From NCBI GenBank assembly GCA_029933275.1, contig JAOZOM010000002.1, forward strand, positions 1 through 38,226: a stretch of DNA of 38,226 nucleotides, in the 5' to 3' direction. How positions within the stretch are numbered: position 1 is the first letter of the stretch; the number at the start of each line of letters is the position of its first letter. The notes beneath the pieces were generated by a model that did no database searches, had not been told where the DNA came from, and saw nothing but the letters and a program-made list of their open reading frames with translations. Positions 26,418-34,017 of this stretch are shown piece by piece. The translations under genes were made by a program, and so were the position numbers. This DNA comes from Anaerolineales bacterium. Its GTDB lineage: Bacteria; Chloroflexota; Anaerolineae; Anaerolineales; Villigracilaceae.

Positions 26418-27517
26418 TTCCTGCTGAACGCGCGCATCTTTTTGTTGCCGCCCTGAGCCATAGGGGAATGAAAAAAGGCAAAAATAACGAAGATCGTTAT
26501 GCGATTTCTTCTTATTATTTGGCAGAGGATGACGATACACCTCTTCTTTTTGCGATTATTGCGGACGGCGTTGGCGGGCATCTTGCCGGCGAAGTTGCCG
26601 CCGAGATGGTGGTGGATTATGTGAGCCAAGCGGTGGCTGAGAGTGACGCAAAGAACCCGTTGACGATTATTGAGCAAGCGGTGATTGGCGCTAGCCAAGC
26701 GGTGAATAATCTTGCGGCGGAAGATGAACGAAAATATGGGATGGGGGCGACTTGCGTCTGTGCGTGGATTATTGATAATCGGCTTTATACTGGTTCGGTG
26801 GGCGATTCGCGTTTATATCTGATGCACGGGGCGACTATCCAACAATTGACAACCGACCATACTTGGATTCAAGAGGCGTTGGATAAGGGGATTTTGACAC
26901 CGGAGCAGGCGCGCACCCACCCTAACGCGCATGTAATTCGACAATATGTGGGTGGAAAAAATCTCCCCCAAGTGGATTTTCGACTTCGTTTACATTCTGA
27001 CCCTGCTAATAAAGATGAGAAGGTAGACGCGAGGCGGAGTAATCAGGGCTTGCCATTAAAAGCGGGGGATACCCTGCTTTTATGTAGCGATGGTTTGACT
27101 GATTTGGTTTGGAATGATGAGATTTTAGAGATTGTTCGTTCAGGAAAAGACCTTGAGAGCGCAGCGAAAACGCTGATTAACACGGCAAATGAGCGCGGTG
27201 GACACGATAATATCACGGTAATTTTATTATCCCTTCCCCAAGACGGGACGAAGCGGAATTTTAAGAAATTTTTACCGTGGATTATTGCAGGTGGAATCAC
27301 TTTGCTAATTGGGCTTGCTATTTTTATTGGATTTGTTTGGCACCTTGTACAGCCGATTGAGACTCTTACGCCAACGGTCACGCCAACTGTTGTAGTAGCT
27401 CCTGAATTATCCCTAACGCCGGAATTCACTACGCCGTCTACGCTGTTTCCATCCCCCACTGAGATTAGTGCAACTTATACCCCCTGGCCCACAAATACGC
27501 CCCAGCCGGTTGAGTAG
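26414..27517 (+). CDS. PP2C-type serine/threonine phosphatase with transmembrane helix and external Thr/Pro tail
   Basis: Removes phosphate from Ser/Thr residues using two metal ions. The 367-residue protein has a cytoplasmic PP2C domain (1-275) with NNEDRY, ADGVGGHLAGE, GDSRLYL, LLCSDGLTD and GGHDN, so all metal-binding Asp residues are present. A transmembrane helix follows (about 287-312), then an external tail of Thr/Pro repeats. Start GTG at 26414 overlaps the upstream stop and has GAGGAGG upstream. It is coupled to the FHA protein, which suggests a common phospho-signalling circuit; no Ser/Thr kinase gene is in the window. Confidence 0.9.
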   Translation: MIPAERAHLFVAALSHRGMKKGKNNEDRYAISSYYLAEDDDTPLLFAIIADGVGGHLAGEVAAEMVVDYVSQAVAESDAKNPLTIIEQAVIGASQAVNNLAAEDERKYGMGATCVCAWIIDNRLYTGSVGDSRLYLMHGATIQQLTTDHTWIQEALDKGILTPEQARTHPNAHVIRQYVGGKNLPQVDFRLRLHSDPANKDEKVDARRSNQGLPLKAGDTLLLCSDGLTDLVWNDEILEIVRSGKDLESAAKTLINTANERGGHDNITVILLSLPQDGTKRNFKKFLPWIIAGGITLLIGLAIFIGFVWHLVQPIETLTPTVTPTVVVAPELSLTPEFTTPSTLFPSPTEISATYTPWPTNTPQPVE

Positions 27518-27556
27518 ATTCGGCGGTCGGTAAATCAGAAGGGTAGGAAATCGGTA

Positions 27557-27623
27557 ATTAGTCAACCAGTAGGTCAGTAGACTAAGATAAAGAAAAAAGA
27601 CATCCCAAATTAGGTTGACTAAT
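27557..27623. repeat. Inverted repeat between convergent genes
   Basis: Perfect 11-base arms 27557-27567 and 27613-27623 (attagtcaacc/ggttgactaat) enclose 45 bases with ggtcagtagac-like strings. It lies between the convergent phosphatase and penicillin-binding protein genes (27518-27657). It may help end transcription; no T-run is present. Nothing else is seen there. Confidence 0.45.
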
Positions 27624-27657
27624 CTATGCGTTATCGCGGAGGCGGTGACGTGTTTTT

Positions 27658-30600
27658 TTAAGGCGTATCTGTCGGAAGGGGAGTCTCGGTTGGGGGAATG
27701 GGGGTATCGGTGGATGTTTCAGTGGGGAGGGGCGTATCCGTTTCGGTGGCGGACTGGGTTGGAGACGGGGTTTCTGTCGGAATGGGAGTTTCGGTGAGCG
27801 TAGCGGTGGGAACGGGGGTAAGGGTAGATGTTGGAGACGGGGTCGCGGTTGGGGTCGGCGTGGGCAAGTTCAAGGTCACGAAAATAATTCGCTCGGCGAT
27901 TGCATCGCCTTTGGCTCCGTGTAGAGTCAATCGCAGAGAAAAATTCCCATTAGATAATTCATCCAGCATATCCCAGGTGGCTAATTTTTCGGTGGTTTTA
28001 TATTCGGCGTTGCTTTCTTCGACCAGCACAATCCATTTTGAGGGAGCTTTTCCTTTGCCGTATTCTAAAGACCAGTTGCCAAAATTGCCGCTGGCGGTGA
28101 CGATGCCGAGAATATTGATGCTCATTTTATCAATCTCACCGCCATCTTTAGGATTGGTAATTTGTAAATCGGGTTGCGGATCGTTTTTATTGCACTCCCG
28201 ATTGGGGGCAAAACTGATTTTTTTCGGGAAACCGTGCGATTCGAGCCAACTTTTTCCGTCATTTGTGCCTAGCCATTTTCGCGCCCAAGAATCTTCAACG
28301 CGCATGACCATTTTTTCTTCGGTGAATTCATTGCAGACAGAAGATGCTTCAAGTCCTGTCCAAGTATCGAGAGTGACTTTGCGCCATAAATCCGCCCCGG
28401 GAGGGAGAGGCAATTGGTCTTCTGCGAAGATTTCGGTTGTTTTTCCGCTTTTGCAATAATTCGAAGGTTCCGTGCCGGAGATGGTACAAATCACTTTGTT
28501 GACAATGCTTTTGGGGCGCGTGAAATCTCGCACAATGCCCCCCGTAACTTTTGGGACAGCCGCTTGCATAAATTGCGACCAAATCGGAGCCGCACCACTC
28601 AAGCCGGTGGAATGAATCATCGGGGTATAGTCGGCATTGCCCACCCAAACACCTACGGCAAGATCGGGGGTATAGCCCATTGTCCAATTGTCGCGGAAGT
28701 CGTTGGATGTGCCAGTTTTCGCCGCGGCGGGGAAAGGAAGATGCAGCGCGGAGTTAGGACCGAACATCCACGTTCGTGCGGCATTATCGGACAAAATAGA
28801 GGAGATTAGGTAGGCGTGTTCCGGACGAAGAACTTGCTCCCCTTGTGGAGGCGTATATTCGTAAATAAGCTCCCCGTTGTGGTCGAGTATTTTGGTAATT
28901 GCTACCGGCGGGATGCGAATGCCCTCGTTCGCCATCACAGCAAAAGCACCCGTCATCTCCAACAAGCTGACTTCGCCGCCGCCCAGCGTGAGGGCGAGTC
29001 CGTAATCGTCGCGAGTGAGGGTGGTGATGCCGAGACCTTCCGCCATTGCAACCATGCCTTCTTTTTCTTCAGTTTCGGGATTATCGTAAATGCCAACAAA
29101 ATCGAGAGTCTTCACCGCGGGGATATTGAAAGAGTTGGCTAAAGCAACGCGCAAAGTAACCGCTCCGTGATATTTGCCATCATAATTGACCGGTTTATAG
29201 GGATCGCGCGGGTCATCGGGATTGCCCGAAGGCGGGAACTCGGAGGGGACATCCCAGATTAGGGTTGAGGGTGTCCAGCCTTTTTTAAACGCGGCGAGAT
29301 AGGTGATTGGCTTAATCGAGGAGCCGGGCTGACGAGTTGGACTGGTTGCCATGTTGACTTGTCCTGAAATGGCGGCGTTTTCAAAATCAGGCGAGCCGAC
29401 CATTGCGAGGATTTCCCCCGTATTCGGGTCTATCGCCACTAATGCCCCGTTTTGGACATTGCTCCCGCTGAGGGCGTTAATTTGGTTTGTGACCAAATTT
29501 TGGGCAATATCTTGCAATTCCGGGACGAGGGTAGTGTAAACGGTGAAGCCGGAGCGATAAATGGTTTGTGCATCGTATTCCTCTTCCAAAATCCCGCGCA
29601 CATAATTGACCCAATGTGGGTAGCGCATGGAGATATTTGGCGGGGAGAAGGTGTGATTTTCAATATCTTCTACCGCTTGTGCTGCTTCTACTGCTCCTAC
29701 GCAAATGCGCTCATCGCTGTTGCTAACTTCGATGCAACCTTTTTCTTCGCTTAAAAGATAGGTGAGAAAAACTACGTCGCGGTGACGGAGAAGAGTCTCT
29801 TCGCGATTGGTGTAAATATCGTGTATCGCAGGCGATTGAGGCAAACCGGCGAGAAAACTTGCTTCGGCTAAAGTGAGCGCATCCGCAGTAGTGTTGAAAT
29901 AAGTTTCTGCGGCGGCTTCAATCCCGTAAGCGAGATTGCCGTAATTGACTTCGTTGAGATAAAGTTCCAAAATCTCATCTTTACTGTAGCGGCGCGTAAT
30001 CTCTGCCGCGAGCATGATTTCGCGCGCTTTCCGCCTATAACTTTGCTCGTAGCGTTCTTCTTGTGAGAGAAGCAACATCCGCGCCAATTGTTGGGTGATG
30101 GTCGAAGCACCGGAGACGATTTTTCCGCTGGTGTAATTTTGCCAAAGCGCGCGCGTCAGGGCGATGATGTCAAAGCCGGGGTGGTTATAAAATTCTTTAT
30201 CTTCGGTTGCAATGGTGGTTGCCACCAAAAGCGGAGAAATATCCTCCAGCGGAATATAGGTGCGGCGTCCCGCGTTGGGATCGAGAATCTCGTAAAGGAT
30301 ATGCCCCTCACTATCGAGGATGCGTGTTGTCTCAAAACTAGATGCGTGTCCTTGTAAATTGTTTACATCAGGTAGAGTTGCCGCGATTTGTTTATATTCG
30401 TAGAGGATATAAGAGCCGCCCGCAATACCCGCTAAAACAATCCCAAAGAGCAAAATGATGATACCGCGTAAAAAACAGCCCCAGTTGACCTTTTTCCCGT
30501 TGAAAAAGTTTTTTCGCTTTGCTGAATTGGGAGGCGGTTGAGTCGGCGGGTGAGTAGGAAGCGGTTGAGAAATAGGGTTAAATGCTGTAGGCGAGACACG

Positions 30601-30783
30601 CGTTGCACCTATATCCACCTCGTCTACGCGTTGGGGGAGGTGGTTGAGTAAATCGGGCTGAGTCTCTTCCAACGCTTCCGCAGGTTGGGAAGGGTAGGGC
30701 GGGACGGGGAAATCTGCCCGCGTTTCCTCTTCGGAGGCAATTAAGCGGTGGAGGTAATCATCTTGGTTTTCGGGGTTTGACAT
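27658..30783 (-). CDS. Class A penicillin-binding protein (bifunctional transglycosylase/transpeptidase) with Thr/Pro tail
   Basis: Polymerises glycan strands from lipid II and cross-links them. The 1041-residue protein has a Pro-rich cytoplasmic N-terminus (1-100), one transmembrane helix (about 103-125), a GT51 domain with ATEDKEFYNHPG (catalytic E194) and GASTITQQLAR, and a transpeptidase domain with nucleophile S488 in SSIK, SFN at 551-553 and KTGT at 689-692. A long C-terminal part (about 740-955) includes an Ig-like segment, then about 85 residues of Thr/Pro/Glu repeats (957-1041), similar to the tails on the phosphatase and transpeptidases. The ATG follows the second copy of the palindromic leader repeat. 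Confidence 0.94.
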   Translation of the reverse strand: MSNPENQDDYLHRLIASEEETRADFPVPPYPSQPAEALEETQPDLLNHLPQRVDEVDIGATRVSPTAFNPISQPLPTHPPTQPPPNSAKRKNFFNGKKVNWGCFLRGIIILLFGIVLAGIAGGSYILYEYKQIAATLPDVNNLQGHASSFETTRILDSEGHILYEILDPNAGRRTYIPLEDISPLLVATTIATEDKEFYNHPGFDIIALTRALWQNYTSGKIVSGASTITQQLARMLLLSQEERYEQSYRRKAREIMLAAEITRRYSKDEILELYLNEVNYGNLAYGIEAAAETYFNTTADALTLAEASFLAGLPQSPAIHDIYTNREETLLRHRDVVFLTYLLSEEKGCIEVSNSDERICVGAVEAAQAVEDIENHTFSPPNISMRYPHWVNYVRGILEEEYDAQTIYRSGFTVYTTLVPELQDIAQNLVTNQINALSGSNVQNGALVAIDPNTGEILAMVGSPDFENAAISGQVNMATSPTRQPGSSIKPITYLAAFKKGWTPSTLIWDVPSEFPPSGNPDDPRDPYKPVNYDGKYHGAVTLRVALANSFNIPAVKTLDFVGIYDNPETEEKEGMVAMAEGLGITTLTRDDYGLALTLGGGEVSLLEMTGAFAVMANEGIRIPPVAITKILDHNGELIYEYTPPQGEQVLRPEHAYLISSILSDNAARTWMFGPNSALHLPFPAAAKTGTSNDFRDNWTMGYTPDLAVGVWVGNADYTPMIHSTGLSGAAPIWSQFMQAAVPKVTGGIVRDFTRPKSIVNKVICTISGTEPSNYCKSGKTTEIFAEDQLPLPPGADLWRKVTLDTWTGLEASSVCNEFTEEKMVMRVEDSWARKWLGTNDGKSWLESHGFPKKISFAPNRECNKNDPQPDLQITNPKDGGEIDKMSINILGIVTASGNFGNWSLEYGKGKAPSKWIVLVEESNAEYKTTEKLATWDMLDELSNGNFSLRLTLHGAKGDAIAERIIFVTLNLPTPTPTATPSPTSTLTPVPTATLTETPIPTETPSPTQSATETDTPLPTETSTDTPIPPTETPLPTDTP

Positions 30784-30791
30784 AGTTTTTT

Positions 30792-30984
30792 ACTGTTTCT
30801 ACCGTTTTTTGTACCCAAAGGGCATAGATGGTTTATACACGGATGACGCGGATTTCACGGAGAATTTTTGAAAAGGAAAAACGTTTAATATTGAGCGTTT
30901 TTTCCGTGTAACTCCTTGAAATCCGTGTACAAAAATCTGTTTGCGCTTGTTTTTTGACAAACCACAAGTTCCGTTAGAACTAGG
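30792..30984 (-). repeat. Palindromic leader repeat, copy 2
   Basis: Reverse-complement copy of 15866-16041, read toward the PBP gene. It begins cctagttctaacgga and ends cggtagaaacagt, 8 bases before the ATG at 30783. It carries about 17 extra bases near its 3' end compared with copy 1. The rest of 30784-31014 shows no gene. Confidence 0.8.
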
Positions 30985-31014
30985 TTTTTTATGATTAAGG
31001 AGATCTCAAAAATG

Positions 31015-31485
31015 TTACTCTGGCTTCGATATTACCAAAGTATTCCAACTCCCCTTCATCACGGTTTCATCATTTTGATTCTTCACATCCATTTGCAAGA
31101 TGACCGAACCGCCGCCCAGACGCTTCATCGCCTTGGTCGCGGTAATTTCCATCTCAACGTGAATCGTATCGCCAAGGTAAACCGGCTTCGTGAACTTCCA
31201 ACCGATGATCTCGCGGAACGCCATCACCGTCCCTTCGAGGACGCCGGTGCGGAGGGCTAAACCAGAAGCTATCGAAAGCCCCAGCAAGCCATGAGCCACG
31301 CGCGCCCCGAAAGGCGAATTTGCGGCATACTGCTCATCGGTGTGAATCTGGTTGAAATCGCCGGAAAGTCCCGCGAATCCAACCACGTCGCTTTCGGTAA
31401 TCGTCCGTCCGGGCGAAATCATCTTTTGCCCAACTTCAAACTCTTCAAAATACATACCGCGCGCGGCGGGAATTATAATAGGCAT
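31015..31485 (-). CDS. MaoC-like (R)-specific enoyl-CoA hydratase family protein
   Basis: A 156-residue single hot-dog domain protein likely to hydrate 2-enoyl-CoA thioesters or a related acyl-CoA. The hydratase-2 signature is clear: FAGLSGDFNQIHTDEQYA with the catalytic Asp and His, then GARVAHGLLGLSIASGL. FEEFEVGQKMISPGRTITE at the N-terminus is typical of MaoC proteins. The ATG at 31485 has AGAGGA upstream. It is probably a dimer in the cytoplasm; its substrate is not predictable. It is divergent from the glycoside hydrolase gene and stands alone, with the leader repeat downstream. Confidence 0.9.
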   Translation of the reverse strand: MPIIIPAARGMYFEEFEVGQKMISPGRTITESDVVGFAGLSGDFNQIHTDEQYAANSPFGARVAHGLLGLSIASGLALRTGVLEGTVMAFREIIGWKFTKPVYLGDTIHVEMEITATKAMKRLGGGSVILQMDVKNQNDETVMKGSWNTLVISKPE

Positions 31486-31565
31486 AAAAATTTCCTCTGG
31501 GAACTCCTTTCCTGTAAAAGGGAAGGTTGGGGATGGGGTTTCTTCTTGATTCTAGCACAAAACCT

Positions 31566-31593
31566 TTGACCTCCCCCAAATTTAGCGTACAAT
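31566..31593 (+). promoter_or_regulatory. Promoter giving a probable leaderless transcript
   Basis: TTGACC at 31566-31571 and TACAAT at 31588-31593 with a 16-base spacer, a good sigma-70-type match. The -10 box ends 6 bases before the ATG at 31600, so transcription should start at or next to the start codon. No ribosome binding site is present. Confidence 0.7.
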
Positions 31594-31599
31594 AGCTTT

Positions 31600-33972
31600 A
31601 TGCGAAAATGGAACCTAGGCTCTCCCGACCCAATTTCTTTAACATTGGCGGCAGATGCCCGCTTCACCTCTCTCGACTATAAGAACGACCATATTTGGGA
31701 ATTAGAATTTGGAGGCAGTGAACCTGCTGCTATCGCCATTAGGACGACTTACGGACTGCGGGCGCGAGCAATGCGGATTTTTCCGCGCTTTAGCGAAGGC
31801 GGCGACCCGATCAGCGATCCCGCTGCCTTCGTGACCCCGCCGCGGGTTACCGCTTTTTATGCCAATTTTCTGGAAATTAGCTTTTCTCCGTTAAAAGACC
31901 TCGACATCATCGCCGAATACTGGATTCCGGATTCTCATACGCTCAGTTGTCGCCTAACCCTGCTCAATCGTTCTTCTGAAGAACGCGAAATCGGGATTGA
32001 ATTAGTCGCGGTTTTATCTCCGCTCGAAGGCAAAATTTTTCAACCCGAACAGATGCAAGCGGTCAATGTCCTTGCTGGCAAAACGGGAGATCTCGTCCCT
32101 GTCATCTTCCTGACGGGCGGACCCGCACACGGCTCGTCTCCCCATCCCTCTCTCAACCTAAAATTGGCACTTGGCTCTCGCGGCAAGCGTAGCGTTACTT
32201 GGGCGCAAGCCGCATTAGCAGAAAAAGAAGATTCCTTTGAGTTAGCGCGCAAAACCCTCACCCGCCAATGGGACGCTGAGCGCGCTCGCATTGAACTGAC
32301 CAATGCCAGCCAAAGCATCGACATTGAAACCGGCGATCCCGCGTGGGACGCGGCTTTTGCCCTCAGCCAACAAGCCGCCTTTCGCCTCTTCTTCAACGCG
32401 AGCGATGATTTGCCGCATCCCAGCTTTGTTTCGGCGCGTTTGCCCGATCATGGTCATTCCCTCACCGAAGATGGGAGCGATTACACCTCAAGCTGGCGCG
32501 GACAAACGCCCCTCGAAAGCTATTATCTCGCCAGTCTGCTCCCCGGCATCCCCGAGATGGGGCAGGGATTGGTAAAAAACTTTCTCGCCGTCCAAGATGA
32601 AAAGGGCGTAATTGACCATAAACCCGGTCTCGCAGGACAACGCAGCAAAATTCTCGCCGCGCCTTTGCTCGCCTCCCTCACGTGGAAGCTCTATCAAGAA
32701 AGTCAAAACCAAAATTTCCTTGCCGAAAGCTACCCTGCCTTGCAAAAATTTTTCTGGGCATGGTTCAACTCCGAACACGACCGTAACCACGATAACCTCC
32801 CCGAATGGGATCACCCCCTCCAAACTGGTTTTGAAGACCATCCCCTTTTTAGCCGATGGCATCCGTGGTCACGCGGCGTGGATATTTCCACTGTTCATAG
32901 CCCCTCGCTTTTCGCCGCACTCTATCGCGAGGCGCAATCCCTCGCCAAAATCAGCGAAATAGTCGGCAAAAAAAACGACATCGCCGTTCTTAAAGTGCAA
33001 AGTGACCTCCTGCTTAAGGGGCTACAAGCCTGCTGGGAACCGCGTTCCTCCTCTTTCAAACATCTTGACCGAGATAGCAACCTCGCCCAACGCGGCAAAA
33101 TTCTCATCCGCCAAACAGGGGGCGGCGAAATTAAGCTTAAAGAGAGTTTCGAGAAACCAATTCGCTTATTAATTGAGATCCGCGCCAAAGACCACGCCCC
33201 GCGCCGTCCGGGTGCCGAAATTAGCGAATTTGTCACCAAAGCCGGTGATGATGAGTTCCTCGCTCCGCTCGACTTCAAACCCACCCACGCGGGGTCTGTC
33301 GCTACGAGCAAAAAGGTCTATACGAAAATCGGCAAAATCACGATAGATGATGTGGGCGAAGAAGATAAAATTATTATTCGGACGGTAAACTTAAGCGCGG
33401 ATGACCAAACTCAGCTTCTGCCCCTTTGGGCAGGGATGTTGGATGAACAGCAAGCGCGGACGCTCGTGAGCCGAACATTATCCAATGCGGATAGATTTGA
33501 TCGTCCCTTTGGCTTGCCAGCCTGCCCCAGCCCCCCAACGAAAGCAGCGGAGGCGCTCTGTCTTAGCGTTCACCTCCCCTGGAATCAATTTGTCATCGAG
33601 GGGATGCTCGCCTACGGCTACCAAAGCGAGGCAACGCGGCTCTTTGCCCATCTAATGAATGGGATTATCCAAAATCTTCAAGAGAATAATGCTTTTTACG
33701 AACGATATAATGCCGAAGTTGGCACTGGTGTCGGCGAGCGAAACGCGCTGGTTGGCTTGGCTCCGGTCGGTCTTTTTTTGCAGATTCTCGGCGTGCGCAT
33801 TCTCTCCTCAACGCGCGTCCGGCTGGAGGGCGTAAACCCCTTCCCCTGGGTGGTGAAACTGCGTTATCGTGGTTTGGAGGTTGAACGGGGAATGTCGACG
33901 ACCAAGATTACCTTTCCAAATGGCAAGCAAGCTGAGGTCACGGACGAGGCTCCGTGCATTGTGTCCATTTAA
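31600..33972 (+). CDS. Glycoside hydrolase with (alpha/alpha)6 catalytic domain (GH63/trehalase-like)
   Basis: A 790-residue soluble protein without signal peptide. Residues 1-235 form a beta-rich N-terminal domain; 245-790 contain the helical barrel with DPAWDAAFALSQQAAFRLF, DGSDYTSSWRGQTPLESYYLA, NLPEWDHPLQTGFEDHPLF and ISTVHSPSLFAALYREA. NLPEWDHP-type segments occur in GH63 and related clan GH-G enzymes, where an Asp or Glu there acts as general acid. About 505-600 is a beta-rich insertion between barrel helices. Family placement by eye is approximate; a cytoplasmic alpha-glycosidase acting on small glucosides or mannosides is a fair guess. Confidence 0.75.
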   Translation: MRKWNLGSPDPISLTLAADARFTSLDYKNDHIWELEFGGSEPAAIAIRTTYGLRARAMRIFPRFSEGGDPISDPAAFVTPPRVTAFYANFLEISFSPLKDLDIIAEYWIPDSHTLSCRLTLLNRSSEEREIGIELVAVLSPLEGKIFQPEQMQAVNVLAGKTGDLVPVIFLTGGPAHGSSPHPSLNLKLALGSRGKRSVTWAQAALAEKEDSFELARKTLTRQWDAERARIELTNASQSIDIETGDPAWDAAFALSQQAAFRLFFNASDDLPHPSFVSARLPDHGHSLTEDGSDYTSSWRGQTPLESYYLASLLPGIPEMGQGLVKNFLAVQDEKGVIDHKPGLAGQRSKILAAPLLASLTWKLYQESQNQNFLAESYPALQKFFWAWFNSEHDRNHDNLPEWDHPLQTGFEDHPLFSRWHPWSRGVDISTVHSPSLFAALYREAQSLAKISEIVGKKNDIAVLKVQSDLLLKGLQACWEPRSSSFKHLDRDSNLAQRGKILIRQTGGGEIKLKESFEKPIRLLIEIRAKDHAPRRPGAEISEFVTKAGDDEFLAPLDFKPTHAGSVATSKKVYTKIGKITIDDVGEEDKIIIRTVNLSADDQTQLLPLWAGMLDEQQARTLVSRTLSNADRFDRPFGLPACPSPPTKAAEALCLSVHLPWNQFVIEGMLAYGYQSEATRLFAHLMNGIIQNLQENNAFYERYNAEVGTGVGERNALVGLAPVGLFLQILGVRILSSTRVRLEGVNPFPWVVKLRYRGLEVERGMSTTKITFPNGKQAEVTDEAPCIVSI

Positions 33973-34017
33973 CTGTCCAAATTCAAGAGAACAAGGGGAC
34001 TCTATCGGGAAAAAATT

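Noticed and set aside
30991-31260. 89-residue open frame with a good-looking AAGGAG and ATG
   Set aside because: It is antisense to the MaoC gene, whose catalytic motif is unmistakable.
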